A stretch of 64,000 nt of DNA from Acidimicrobiales bacterium (GCA_030447445.1 JAUJOW010000004.1:1-64000); one strand, 5' to 3'; shown: positions 41,097 through 52,556, numbered from the stretch's first letter. Numbers and translations: made by a program. The notes: generated by a model not told the origin, from the sequence alone.

Positions 41097-42329
41097 TCAG
41101 CCGAGGGCACCGGTGGCCCGGAGGGCGGCCACCCGATCGTCGTCGTAGCCGAGCACCTCTCGTAGCACCTCCTCGGTGTGCTGGCCGACGGTCGGGGCCC
41201 GCTCGGGCACCGGGAGGTCGACGTCGAGGAACTTGATGGGCGTGGGGAGCTGGTCGGCGCCGGTGCGCGACGCCGGGATCCACGGGAGGCGGTCGCGGAA
41301 CTGCGGGTCGTCGGCGATGGTCTGGGGTGTGTTGACCGGGGCGATGGGGGTGTTCACCTTGCCGCCGAGCTCGACCCACTCGGCGGTGGTCCGGCTCCGG
41401 AAGACCTCGGCCAGCTCCGCTCGCAGCTCGGCGTCGCCCCGGGCGTGGTCGGCGTAGCGGGAACCGGGGTGGGTCTCGAAGAGCTCCGGCCGACCGATCC
41501 CCAGGCAGAAGTTCTCCCAGAACTCCCGCTCCGAGGCCATGAAGAGCACGTGCCCGTCGGCGGTCTCGTAGAACTGGTAGCGCACCCCGTCGCGCATGCC
41601 GGCGGTGCCCGGGGCCCGGCGCTCGTAGCCGTCGGCCTTGTTGCCGGTGACCTCCTGGGCCGGCCGCTCGTAGGCCCGGTAGGTCTCGCTGCGCAGCCAA
41701 TCCATGGCGGCGGCGGCGTCGGACTGGGCGATCTCCAACCGGCACCCCTCACCGGTGGACCGGGCCGACACGATCCCGGCCAACACGCCGAGCGCCCCGA
41801 AGAGCGGCCCGGCGTGGATCCCCACCGACGGGTGCTCGGGGATGGCGCAGTACCCGTCGTCGGTGGTCTCGGGCCGCACGAGCCCGGCCCAGACGTCGTA
41901 GGCGATCCCGTGGCTCGGCATGTCGGCGTAGGGCCCGGTCATGCCGTACCCCGAGATGGTGCAGAACACGATGCGGGGGTTCACCTCGCGCAGGCGCTCG
42001 TAGCCGAGCCCGCGCCGCTGCAGCCCGCCCGGGCGCATGGCTTCGATGACGGCGTCGGCTCCGCGGACGAGATCGAGGTAGGTGTCGACCCCTTCGGGCG
42101 TGCGCAGGTCGAGCACGATCGACCGCTTGCCCCGGCTGATGTGCAGGTGCATCAGCGACACGCCCTCGACGATGGGCCAGGTCATCTCCCGGATGTAGTC
42201 ACCCTGAGGCGACTCGACCTTGATGACCTCGGCCCCGAGGTCGGCCAGGTGGGTGCTGATGGCGCCCGGGCCGAGCATCGAGCTCTCGACGATGCGTACG
42301 CCCCGCAGCGGGCCGGTGGCGGTCCCCAT
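41097..42329 (-). CDS. Family III CoA transferase (CaiB/BaiF type)
   Basis: 410 residues from ATG 42329; a GTG at 42335 is possible. Features include GVRIVESSMLGPGAISTHLADLGAEVIKVE, SRGKRSIVLDLRTPEG, RPGGLQRRGLGYERLREVNPRIVFCTISGYG (parts) and the catalytic-Asp region SHGIAYDVWAG. It transfers CoA between carboxylic acids, likely activating a catabolic intermediate without ATP. It is divergent from the amidohydrolase gene, with operator site 6 between them. Confidence 0.9.
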   Translation of the reverse strand: MGTATGPLRGVRIVESSMLGPGAISTHLADLGAEVIKVESPQGDYIREMTWPIVEGVSLMHLHISRGKRSIVLDLRTPEGVDTYLDLVRGADAVIEAMRPGGLQRRGLGYERLREVNPRIVFCTISGYGMTGPYADMPSHGIAYDVWAGLVRPETTDDGYCAIPEHPSVGIHAGPLFGALGVLAGIVSARSTGEGCRLEIAQSDAAAAMDWLRSETYRAYERPAQEVTGNKADGYERRAPGTAGMRDGVRYQFYETADGHVLFMASEREFWENFCLGIGRPELFETHPGSRYADHARGDAELRAELAEVFRSRTTAEWVELGGKVNTPIAPVNTPQTIADDPQFRDRLPWIPASRTGADQLPTPIKFLDVDLPVPERAPTVGQHTEEVLREVLGYDDDRVAALRATGALG

Positions 42330-42356
42330 GCCCACCGTTCCTCTCCTCCGAGTAAT

Positions 42357-42371
42357 CTGATGGGTCGTCAG
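42357..42371. promoter_or_regulatory. CTGACG-N3-CGTCAG operator, site 6
   Basis: CTGATG GGT CGTCAG, one mismatch, between the divergent CoA transferase (start 42329) and amidohydrolase (start 42401). Confidence 0.68.
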
Positions 42372-42400
42372 ACAATAGCGGGCGTCGACAGGAGCAGACG

Positions 42401-43600
42401 ATGGCCGAGCTCGGGTTCAAGGCGTTCGACGCCGACAACCACTACTACGAGCCGCCCGACGCCTTCACCCGCCACCTCGAGCCGTCCATGGCCAAGCGGT
42501 GCATGCAATGGGCCGACGTCGACGGCAAGCGCCGTCTGGTCGTCGGCGGCCGGATCAACCGGTTCATCCCCAACCCGCTCTTCGACCCCGTGGCCCGGCC
42601 CGGCTGCCTCGACGAGTACTTTCGCGGCCGCTCGCCGGCCGACGACATCCGCGGCGCCTTCGGTGACCTCGAGCCCATCCGTCCCGAGTACCGCGACCCC
42701 GACGCCCGCCTCGCCGTCCTCGACTGCCAGGGCCTCGAGGGCTGCTTCCTCTTCCCGACGCTCGGCGTGGGCATGGAGGAGGGCCTGGTGGGCGACCCCG
42801 AGGCGGCCCATGCCGCCTTCTCGTCGTTCAACCGCTGGCTCGACGAGGACTGGGGCCTGCACCACCGAGATCGCATCTTCGGGGCGCCGTACCTCTGCCT
42901 GCTCGACCCCACGCTCGCCGTGGCCGAGCTGGAGTGGGCGCTCGACCGTGGCGCCCGGGTGATCGTGATGCGGGCGGGGCCGGTCATGCACCCGACCGGC
43001 GGACGGTCACCGGCTGACCCGGTCTACGACCCGTTCTGGCGTCGGGCCGACGAGGCCGGCATCACCGTGGCCTACCACTCGGGTGAGTCCGGCTACGGGC
43101 GCTACATGGTCGACTGGGGGGAGTCGGCCGAGTTCGAGGCGTTCCGGAGAACGCCGCTCTACGGGGTGCTCACGTCGGACCGGGCCATCAGCGACACCAT
43201 GGCCGCCCTCGTCTGCCACGGGCTGTTCGCCCGGTTCCCCCACCTGCGCATCGCCACCATCGAGAGCGGCAGCGAGTGGGTTCCCGGCCTGCTCAAGAAG
43301 CTGGGCAAGGCCTTCGCCCTCACCCCGGGTGCCTTCGACGGGGCCGACCCGGTGGAGACGGTGCGCCGCCACGTCTGGGTCGCCCCCTACTACGAGGACG
43401 ACATCCGGGGGCTGGCCGACGCCATCGGCACCGACCACGTGCTGTTCGGGTCCGACTGGCCCCACGCCGAGGGGTTGGCCGAACCCACCGACTTCGTGGA
43501 GGACCTCGAGGGCTTCACCGACGACGAGGTCCGCCTCGTCATGAGGGAGAACGCGCTCGCCCTGTCACGGCCGTCCGTCGGGTTGGCCCCGCAAAACTAG
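42401..43600 (+). CDS. Amidohydrolase-family 2 metal-dependent hydrolase
   Basis: 399 residues. FDADNHYYEPPDAFTRHLEP gives the first metal-ligand region, VAYHSGESGYG the middle His, and VLFGSDWPHAEGLAEP the catalytic Asp of this TIM-barrel family. Related enzymes are decarboxylases or hydrolases in aromatic and alicyclic degradation. A GGAG site precedes the start. It is placed in the operator-6 unit, upstream of the KstR-box LLM-FadD operon. Confidence 0.87.
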   Translation: MAELGFKAFDADNHYYEPPDAFTRHLEPSMAKRCMQWADVDGKRRLVVGGRINRFIPNPLFDPVARPGCLDEYFRGRSPADDIRGAFGDLEPIRPEYRDPDARLAVLDCQGLEGCFLFPTLGVGMEEGLVGDPEAAHAAFSSFNRWLDEDWGLHHRDRIFGAPYLCLLDPTLAVAELEWALDRGARVIVMRAGPVMHPTGGRSPADPVYDPFWRRADEAGITVAYHSGESGYGRYMVDWGESAEFEAFRRTPLYGVLTSDRAISDTMAALVCHGLFARFPHLRIATIESGSEWVPGLLKKLGKAFALTPGAFDGADPVETVRRHVWVAPYYEDDIRGLADAIGTDHVLFGSDWPHAEGLAEPTDFVEDLEGFTDDEVRLVMRENALALSRPSVGLAPQN

Positions 43601-43617
43601 AACATGTTATAGTTTTC
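43594..43617. promoter_or_regulatory. KstR-type operator, box 2
   Basis: TAGAACATGTTATA (43598-43611) fits TNNAACNNGTTNNA at every fixed position and extends to a 24-bp palindrome with one mismatched pair. It lies 46 bp before the LLM gene and in an AT-rich patch, unlike its GC-rich surroundings. Confidence 0.8.
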
Positions 43618-43663
43618 CGATCGGCGGGGGCGACCGGCTCCCGGGATCGAGGGAGCACAGCCC

Positions 43664-44793
43664 ATGGAGTTCGGTGTCTTCGCCCAGCTGTTCGTCCCCC
43701 ACGCGGAGCGCGCCGTCGACCCGCGGGCCGAGCACAAGCGCATCATGCGCAACGTCGAGACGGCCCGGGCCGCCGACCGCAGCGGGTTCAAGTACGTCTG
43801 GTGCCCTCAGCACCACTTCCTCGACGAGTACTCGCACATGCCCGGGCCCGAGGCCTTCCTCGCCTTCTGCGCTGCCCAGACCTCCCGTGTCCACCTCGGC
43901 TCGGCCATCTTCAACATCACCCCCAAGGTGAACAAGCCGGTGCGCATCGCCGAGAACGTGGCCCTCCTCGACCACCTCACCGAGAACCGGTTCGAGTTCG
44001 GCACCGGCCGGGGGTCGTCGACCACCGAGGTCCACGGCTTCGACATCGCCGACATCAACGAGACCAAGGCGATGTGGCGTGAGGCCATCACCGAGATCCC
44101 CAAGATGTGGAAGGACGGCGTGTACTCCTACGAGGGCACCTACTTCCGGGTGCCCGAGCGCCAGGTGTTCCCCAAGCCCCACGGCCCCTCCCACCCGGCC
44201 ATGTGGGTGGCCGCCGGATCGCCGCCGACCTTCGCCGAGGCCGGCAGCATGGGCCTCGGTGCCTTCTGCTTCTCGTTCGGCTCTCCCACCCAGATCGCCC
44301 CCTTGGTGAAGAACTACAAAGACGCCATCGTCGACGCCACGCCGGTGGGCGACTACGTCAACGACAACATCATGGGCGTGACCAACATGTTGTGCATGGA
44401 GGACCGCGACGAGGCCTTCCGGGTCGCCTCCGACATGGGCATGAACTACTACACGAGCCTCGCCTTCCACTGGCTCGACAACATCCCGAAGCCCAAGGGC
44501 CTCCCGGAGTGGCCGAACAAGCTCCCCGAGCCAACCCCCGAGGCCGTCGAGCAGCTCTCGGCCGGTGGCTACGCCGCCATCGGCAACCCCGATGACTGTG
44601 CCCGGTCCATCCAGCGCTGGGTCGACATCGGGATCGACCAGGTGACCTTCAGCCCCACCACGAACACGCTGCCGACCGACGTCGTGACGTCGTCGATGGA
44701 GCTGTTCGGCCGGGAGGTCATCCCCCGCTTCGACACCGACCCCGTGCACTCGACCACCCGCTACCGGGAGGCGGCCTTGTTGGCCATGGCCGA

Positions 44794-44797
<4 letters not shown>
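43664..44797 (+). CDS. LLM-class flavin/F420-dependent oxidoreductase, KstR-box operon
   Basis: 377 residues of the bacterial luciferase fold: MEFGVFAQLFVPHAERAVDPRAE, YVWCPQHHFLDEYSHMPGPEAFLAFCAAQT (parts), LLDHLTENRFEFGTGRGSSTTE and ARSIQRWVDIGIDQVTFSPTTN. The closest group is the alkanal monooxygenase-like branch. Immediate coupling to a FadD19-like ligase (4-bp overlap) and the KstR-type box upstream suggest a step in steroid side-chain use. The reaction is not known. Confidence 0.85.
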
Positions 44798-46452
<1,655 letters not shown>

Positions 46453-46482
46453 TGGTCGTGCCAAAGGTGGCCTCGCCTGACT

Positions 46483-46523
46483 CGAGGGCTCCCACCCTCG
46501 GCTTCCGAGGGCCCGAGCCCTCG
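46483..46523. terminator. Nested hairpins between convergent genes
   Basis: CGAGGGC-CCGA-GCCCTCG (46506-46523) is a perfect 7-bp stem. CGAGGGCTC (46483-46491) can also pair with GAGCCCTCG (46515-46523). It is placed in the 100-bp gap between convergent fadD and hexosaminidase genes, as expected for a two-way terminator; there is no U-tract. Confidence 0.55.
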
Positions 46524-46552
46524 CTTCGGCCGTCGCCGGCCGACGGTTCCCG

Positions 46553-48052
46553 CTACCCCCAAGGGATGGCGGGATCGGAGGTGAAGGCCCGGCCCCCGGC
46601 GCTCCAGCGCCTCCCGTGGTGGGCCAGCCGGTGCCGGAACCCCTCCCAACTCCTCCCCGTGGCCCGGGACCAGCCGAGCTCGGCGTAGGCCGGGAGGCGG
46701 GGCAGCATCATCGCCTCGATGTGCTCGAGGGTGGTGACCGTCTCCGTCCACAACGGGGCTTCGAGGCCGACCACGACCGACGGCGGGAGGCCGGGGACCT
46801 GGGCGGCAGGGTCCCAGCCGTAGGCCGTCCGGGTGTCGACGTAGCCGGCCCACGTCGTGCCGACCGGTGTCGAATGGTCGTACTTCATGTCGAGATAGGC
46901 CCGGCCGGCCGGGGACATGACGATCTGCATCCCCCGGCTCGCGGCCGACCTGGCGTTCTCGACGTCGATCCAGTGCTGGACGATCGTGTCCGGCCCGACC
47001 TCGGCGGTGGCGATCTCGTCCCACCCGACGGGCCGCTTGCCGTGGGCCCGCACCACCGCCGCCGCCCGTTCGACGAAGCGGCGGTACGCGGCCGGGTCCG
47101 TGCCGAGTGACTCGTCTCCCCCGATGTGTATGTAGGGGCCGGGGGTGATCTCGGCCACCTCGGCCAACACGTCGGCGACGAACCGCGCGGTGTCCTCCCG
47201 GTCCACGGCGAGTGAGCTGGTCAGGACGACGGGGTCGGTGGCCACCGGCGGCGCCTGGCCGTCGCCGTTCAGCCAAGGGATCGAGGCCAGCGCCGCCTCG
47301 GTGTGGCCGGGCATGTCGATCTCGGGCACGACCACGATCCCTCGGCGAGCGGCGTAGGACACCACGTCGGCGTACTGCTCCCGGGTGAAGTAGCCCCCCG
47401 GCCCCCCGCCCACCGACGTCGTGGCCCCGATCGTGGTGAGCTCCGGGTGGCCCCTGATCTCGAGGCGCCAACCCTGGTCGTCGGTGAGGTGCAGGTGGAA
47501 GCGGTTCAGCTTGTACAGGGCGGCCAGGTCGATCACCCGCTCGACATCGGCGGGGGCGAAGAAGTGGCGGGCGACGTCGAGCATGGTGCCCCGCCAGGGG
47601 AACCGGGGAACGTCGCGGATGGTGACCGCCGGCAGGTGCCACGGGCCGGCCGTGACCCGGTCGCCCTCCACCTCGGCCGGCAGGATCTGGCGGATCGTCT
47701 GCACCGCCCACCCGAAGCCGGCCGACCCCCCGGCCACCACCTCGGCGCCGCCGGAGCCGATGCGCAGCTCGTAGCCTTCGTCGCCCAGGCGGGTATCGGC
47801 CCCCTCGGTGGTGAACACGATCGACGATCCACCGCCGGCGGCGCCGGGCGGGGTGACGGCCAGCGGGAGGCCTGTGACGGGCCGGAGGTAGCCGGCCAGC
47901 AGTTCGGCGGCGCCGCTCCCGTCGGCGGCGCCGGTCCGGTGGACGCCGCCGCGCACGGTGATCGTCGTGTCCTCGGTGAGCTCGAGCCCGCCGGCCATGG
48001 CCGTCATCTCCGACGGCCAGGGGATGAGCGCGTCGAGCGACCCTCGAGGCAA
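46553..48052 (-). CDS. Beta-N-acetylhexosaminidase (GH20)
   Basis: 499 residues. An N-terminal GH20b-like domain (VVAGGSAGFGWAVQTIRQIL) precedes the catalytic TIM barrel with RGTMLDVARHFF, LNRFHLHLTDDQGWRLEI, VPEIDMPGHTEAAL and the catalytic Asp313-Glu314 pair in YIHIGGDESLG. It cleaves terminal GlcNAc/GalNAc from chitin, peptidoglycan fragments or glycans. No signal peptide is evident, so it may act in the cytoplasm. It is out of theme with the surrounding steroid genes. Confidence 0.92.
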   Translation of the reverse strand: MPRGSLDALIPWPSEMTAMAGGLELTEDTTITVRGGVHRTGAADGSGAAELLAGYLRPVTGLPLAVTPPGAAGGGSSIVFTTEGADTRLGDEGYELRIGSGGAEVVAGGSAGFGWAVQTIRQILPAEVEGDRVTAGPWHLPAVTIRDVPRFPWRGTMLDVARHFFAPADVERVIDLAALYKLNRFHLHLTDDQGWRLEIRGHPELTTIGATTSVGGGPGGYFTREQYADVVSYAARRGIVVVPEIDMPGHTEAALASIPWLNGDGQAPPVATDPVVLTSSLAVDREDTARFVADVLAEVAEITPGPYIHIGGDESLGTDPAAYRRFVERAAAVVRAHGKRPVGWDEIATAEVGPDTIVQHWIDVENARSAASRGMQIVMSPAGRAYLDMKYDHSTPVGTTWAGYVDTRTAYGWDPAAQVPGLPPSVVVGLEAPLWTETVTTLEHIEAMMLPRLPAYAELGWSRATGRSWEGFRHRLAHHGRRWSAGGRAFTSDPAIPWG

Positions 48053-48062
48053 CGACTCGGAG

Positions 48063-49265
48063 CTAGCTGCTCAGGCCCGCTCGCGGGCGGGACGGGCCGA
48101 AGCGCACAGGCATGGCCTCGTAGCCGCTGATGAAGTTGGCCGCCCGGCACGTCGGCTCGACCTCGTCGACCAGCGCCAGGTCGGGCAGACGAGCGAGCAG
48201 CTGCTCGAACATCACCCGCAGCTCCAGACGAGCGAGGCTGTTGCCGAGGCAGAAGTGGGAGCCGAAGCCGAAGGCCACGTGGTCGTTCGGCGCACGATCG
48301 ATGTCGAAGGAGAACGGATCGTCGAAGACGGCCTCGTCGCGGTTGGCCGACGGGTACAGCAGGAGCAGCTTCTGGCCGGCCTCCATCGGGTGGTCGCGGA
48401 AGGTCACGTCGCGCGTGACGGTGCGGGCCATGTTCTTGATCGGCGACACCCAGCGCAGCATCTCCTCCACCGCGCCGGGGAGGCGGCCGGGGTCGGTGGC
48501 CAGGCGGTCCCAGCGGCTCCGGTCGGCCAGCAGCTGCCAGCCGCCGCCGCTGATGACGTGGCGGGTCGTCTCGTCGCCGCCCACGAGGATGAGGAGCGAC
48601 TCGTGGACCAGCGAGTCGTGGTCCAGGCGGTCGCCGTCGACCTCGGCGTGCACGAGAACGCTCATGAGGTCGTCGCGGGGCTCGGCCCGACGGTCGGCGA
48701 TGACCTGTCCGGCGTACTCCGTGTAGCCGGCGAACGCCTCGGTGGCGGCTCCGAGGGCGGCCGGGTCGCCGGTGAGCCCCCGCAGCATGCCGTCGGACCA
48801 CTCGAGCAATGTCTGGCGGTCCTCGGGGGCGACGCCGAGCGCGTCGCCGATCATGATGAGCGGAAGGGGAGCGGCGATGTCCCACACGAAGTCGCACTCG
48901 CCCCGTTCGCACACCCGGTCGATGATCTCGTCGCAGACCTCGCGGATGCGGTCCTCGCTGGGCCGCACCCGCCGCGGCGTGAACCCCCGGTTGACCAGCT
49001 TGCGCCGCTGCCAGTGCTCGGGGTCGTCCATGTCGATCATCATCGGGATGGGCCCGGCGTCGGGGCGGATGCCCCCGGCGTTGGAGAACAGGTCGGGCTG
49101 CTTGGAGATCTCCCGTACGTCGTCGTAGCGGGTGATGCCCCAGACGTTGCCGTCCCAGTGGACCGGTGAATGGGCCCGCAACCAGGTGAGGTCCTCGTGC
49201 GGGTCCCGTCCCCAGAACGCGCCGCTCAGGAAGTCAATGGTGGGCTCGGTCCGGTCGGCGGCCAT
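48063..49265 (-). CDS. Cytochrome P450, CYP142/CYP125-like
   Basis: 400 residues from ATG 49265. The heme ligand is Cys339 in FGFGSHFCLGNSLARLELR, the I-helix oxygen motif is LVGGDETTRHV, and the ExxR motif is in EEMLRW. DMDDPEHWQRRKLVNRGFTPRRV and SPIKNMARTVTRDV fit the bacterial CYP125/CYP142 class that oxidises the C-26 methyl of cholesterol or cholestenone. It is divergent from an alpha/beta hydrolase across operator site 7. No ferredoxin gene is nearby. Confidence 0.88.
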   Translation of the reverse strand: MAADRTEPTIDFLSGAFWGRDPHEDLTWLRAHSPVHWDGNVWGITRYDDVREISKQPDLFSNAGGIRPDAGPIPMMIDMDDPEHWQRRKLVNRGFTPRRVRPSEDRIREVCDEIIDRVCERGECDFVWDIAAPLPLIMIGDALGVAPEDRQTLLEWSDGMLRGLTGDPAALGAATEAFAGYTEYAGQVIADRRAEPRDDLMSVLVHAEVDGDRLDHDSLVHESLLILVGGDETTRHVISGGGWQLLADRSRWDRLATDPGRLPGAVEEMLRWVSPIKNMARTVTRDVTFRDHPMEAGQKLLLLYPSANRDEAVFDDPFSFDIDRAPNDHVAFGFGSHFCLGNSLARLELRVMFEQLLARLPDLALVDEVEPTCRAANFISGYEAMPVRFGPSRPRAGLSS

Positions 49266-49274
49266 GACCCGAGT

Positions 49275-49289
49275 CTGACATCCCGTCAG
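49275..49289. promoter_or_regulatory. CTGACG-N3-CGTCAG operator, site 7
   Basis: CTGACA TCC CGTCAG, one mismatch, in the 46-bp gap between the divergent P450 (start 49265) and alpha/beta hydrolase (start 49312). Confidence 0.68.
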
Positions 49290-49311
49290 GTCGGTCACCT
49301 AAGGTGGCGCA

Positions 49312-50229
49312 GTGCCCGAGCCTTCACCGGTCAACGAGCCCACCCTGCCCCACGGTCGTCGGGTGGAGCTGCCGGGACGGGGCACCACCTTCGTCCGGGA
49401 GGTGGCCGGCCCACCGGGGGCGCCGACCGTGATCCTCCTCCATGGCCTGGTGGCCAGCGCCGGCCTGAACTGGTTCCAGGTGTTCGAACCGCTGAGTCGC
49501 CGGTTCCACGTGATCGCCCCCGACCTGCGTGGCCATGGCCGGGGTGTCCGCTCGGGCCGCCGGTTCACGCTGGCCGATTGCGCCGACGACGTGGCCGCCC
49601 TCCTCGACAAGCTCGGCTGCGGCCCGGTCATCGTCGTCGGGTACTCGATGGGGGGGCCCGTGGCCCAGTTGCTCTGGAAGCGCCACCCCGAGCGGGTGGC
49701 CGGCCTGGTGCTGTGCGCCACCGGCACCCGATTCGTGCCTGGAGTCCGTGAGCGCTTGATCTTCGTCACCGCCGTGGCCGCCGCCGCCAGCGGCACGCGG
49801 GCCGGGCAGGCGATGACCCGGGTGCCGTGGGACTTCGTCCGCCACCGGGTGCCCGCCGTGATCCGCCGTCGGCCCCAGAGCTTCCGGGTGTGGGCGGCGG
49901 GGGAGATGCGCCGGCACGACTGGCGCATGATCCTCGAGGCCGCCCATGCGGTGGGCACGTACAACTCCGAGAAGTGGATCGGCCAGGTCGACGTGCCCAC
50001 GGCCGTCATCGTGACGACCGAGGACAACGCCATCCCACCGCTCGAGCAGATGCGGCTCCTGCTGGCCATACCGCACTCCACGATGCACCGGATCGACGAC
50101 GGCCACACCGTGTGCGCCAAGCGGAGCTTCGCCACGCCCCTGGTCACCGCCTGCACCGCGGTCGCCGACGGCGCCGGTGGCCGCCGCCGGCCGCCAGCGC
50201 CGCCCAGGGCCGACGCCATGGCCGACTGA
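49312..50229 (+). CDS. Alpha/beta-hydrolase
   Basis: 305 residues with a GTG start. The oxyanion loop is LLHGLVASAGLNWF, the nucleophile Ser is in VVGYSMGGPVAQ, and the late His in IDDGHTVCAK completes the likely triad. It is an esterase, lipase or epoxide-hydrolase type; the substrate is unknown. Its stop overlaps the start of the ACAD gene by one base, so it belongs to the side-chain operon. A Pro/Arg-rich tail follows the fold. Confidence 0.85.
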   Translation: MPEPSPVNEPTLPHGRRVELPGRGTTFVREVAGPPGAPTVILLHGLVASAGLNWFQVFEPLSRRFHVIAPDLRGHGRGVRSGRRFTLADCADDVAALLDKLGCGPVIVVGYSMGGPVAQLLWKRHPERVAGLVLCATGTRFVPGVRERLIFVTAVAAAASGTRAGQAMTRVPWDFVRHRVPAVIRRRPQSFRVWAAGEMRRHDWRMILEAAHAVGTYNSEKWIGQVDVPTAVIVTTEDNAIPPLEQMRLLLAIPHSTMHRIDDGHTVCAKRSFATPLVTACTAVADGAGGRRRPPAPPRADAMAD

Positions 50230-51409
50230 TGCACCTGGCCTACACCGCCGACCAGGAGGCGCTCCGCCAGGAGCTGCGGAGGTACTTCGCCGCCCTCACC
50301 ACCCCCGAGGTCGAGGAGGCGGTCAGCGCCGGTGAGACCGGCTCGCCGGCCTGCCTCGACGCCGTGCGCCAGATGGGTCGGGACGGTTGGCTCGGTGTCG
50401 GCTGGTCGACGGCGTACGGGGGGCGGGGGTTCGGCCCCGTCGAGCAGTTCATCTTCATGAACGAGTCGTGGCGGGCCGGGGCCCCGGTGCCGTTCCTGTC
50501 GGTCAACACGGTCGGCCCGACGATCATGGAGTTCGGCACCGAGGAGCAGAAGGACTTCTTCCTGCCGAGGATCCTCGCCGGGGACCTGCACTTCTCGATC
50601 GGGTACACCGAGCCGCAGTCGGGCACCGACCTCGCCTCACTCACCACCCGGGCGGTGCGCGACGGCGAGGAGTGGGTGATCAACGGGCAGAAGACCTACA
50701 CGAGCCTGGCCAGCTACGCCGACTACATCTGGCTGGCCGCCCGCACCGATCCCGACGTGGCCAAGCACAAGGGCATCACCATCTTCGCCGTGCCCACGAG
50801 CGACCCCGGGTTCTCGTACTCGAAGATCGAAACCATGGTGAACGCCAGCACCTTCAACACCTTCTACGACGATGTGCGGGTGCCCGAGAGCGCCATCATC
50901 GGCCACCTCAACCGAGGCTGGGACCTCATCGTCAACCAGCTCAACTACGAACGGGTCTCCCTCGCTCCTCCCGGGATCGTGGAGCAGGTGTACGCCGACG
51001 TCCGCCGCTGGGCGCAGGAGACGAAGCTCACCGACGGCCGCCGGGTGGCCGACCAGGAGTGGGTGCAGGTGAACCTGGCCCGGGTGCACGCCGGGCTCGA
51101 GTTCCTCCGCCTGATCAACTGGAAGGTGGCCTCGGCGGGGCCGCCGGTGACGCCATGAACCCGGCCGATGCCAGCGCCACCAAGGTCTTCGGCACCGAGT
51201 ACTACATCGAGGCCTACCGGTTGCTGTTCGAGATCCTCGGCCCGTCGGGCATCGTGACCGGCGACTCTCCCGGCGCCGTGCTGCGTGGGAGGTTGGAGCG
51301 GGCCTACCAGGGGACATTGATCCTCACCTTCGGCGGCGGTACCAACGAGATCCAGCGGGACCTCATCGCCATGTTCGGCCTGGGCATGCCCCGCACGCCA
51401 CGGATGTGA
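50229..51409 (+). CDS. Acyl-CoA dehydrogenase FadE26/FadE29-like, frameshifted
   Basis: From ATG 50229 the frame gives 309 residues and stops at 51158. The C-terminal part (MNPADASATKVFGTEYY to NEIQRDLIAMFGLGMPRT) continues in the -1 frame to 51409. Joined, they make about 393 residues, like FadE26/FadE29, with MGRDGWLGVGW, SIGYTEPQSGTDLASL, INGQKTYTSLASYADY and ILTFGGGTNEIQRD. A missing G in the run at 51137-51140 explains the break. The ATGA overlap at 51155-51158 could also allow two chains. It probably pairs with the next ACAD (ChsE4-ChsE5 type). Confidence 0.82.
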
Positions 51410-51424
51410 AGTGAAGGACGGCCC

Positions 51425-52554
51425 GTGGACGTGACCCTGAGCGAGGACCAACTGGCCATCGCCGACCTGGCCGGCCGGATCCTCTCGGACAAGCTCACCC
51501 CCGACCGCTTGCGAGACCTGGACGCCGACCCCGACTGGTTCGCTCGCGACGTCTGGGCCGAGCTGGCCCGCGCCGACCTGCTCGGCCTGTGCCTGCCCGA
51601 AGACCACGGGGGCGGCGGGTATGGCGTCTTCGAGGCCTGCCTCCTGCTCGAGCAGGTCGGCCGCTCGGTGGCGCCCGTCCCCTTCTGGCCACCCTGCTGC
51701 TCGGCGCCCTGCCCCTGGGCCGGTTCCGGTCGGCGTCGGGCGAGCAGGACCGGTTGCTCCGCGGCGTTGCGTCCGGCGATGTCGTGCTCACCGCCGCCGT
51801 CACCGAGGCCGGCGATGTCCTCCCCCGGCCGTGCCGGCGACCACGGCCACCTCCGAGGGCGACGGCTGGCGGCTCGACGGGGAGAAGGTCCTCGTGCCCG
51901 CCGCCCACCTCGCCGCCCGCATCCTCGTCCCTGCCCGCACCGGTGAGGCGGCGAGCACCGTCTTCCTGGTCGACCCCACCGTCGCCGGCGTCACGCTCAC
52001 CCGCCAGCAGCTCACCAACCGGGAACCGGTCTCGACATCCGCCTCGACGGCGTGACCGTCGGGCGCGACGAGCTGGTCGGCCGGGTCGACCAGGGCACCG
52101 AGGTCACGGCCTGGATAACCGACCTCGCGGTCGCCGGGCTCTGCTCCGTGCAGGCGGGCGTCTGCGAGGCGGCTTTGCGGCTCACTGCCCGCTACACCTC
52201 CGAGCGCAGCCAGTTCAACGCCCCCATCGCCACCTTCCAGGCCGTCGCCCAACGCATGGCCGACGCCTACATCGACACCGAAGCGGTGCGCCTCACGGCC
52301 TGGCAGGCGGCTTGGCGGCTCGACCAGGAGCTCCCCGCCGCCGACGCCTTGGCCGTGGCCAAGTTCTGGGCCGCCCACGGGGGCCAGCGGGTGGTGCACG
52401 CTGCCCAGCACCTCCACGGGGGCATCGGCGTCGACACGGACTACCCGGTCCACCGGTGCTTCCGCTGGGCCAAGGCCCTTGAGCTGGCCCTGGGGCGCGA
52501 CCACCCACCTCCTGCGCCTCGGAGCGAAGCTGGCCGCCGAGCCGCCCGGACTAG
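51425..52554 (+). pseudogene. Acyl-CoA dehydrogenase FadE27/FadE28-like, several frame breaks
   Basis: GTG at 51425. Family sequence is read in successive frames: LSEDQLAIADLAGRILSDKL up to about 51685, then ATLLLGALPLGRF up to about 51830, then ATSEGDGWRLDGEKVLVPAAH up to about 52030, then LDGVTVGRDELVGRVDQG through FNAPIATFQAVAQRMADAYI and LHGGIGVDTDYPVHRCFRWAK, and a last shift near 52493. Single missing bases at C or G runs explain the first three breaks; the last needs two missing bases or one extra. The repaired protein is the small subunit partner of the preceding ACAD. The exact stop is uncertain. Confidence 0.75.
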
Positions 52555-52556
52555 AG

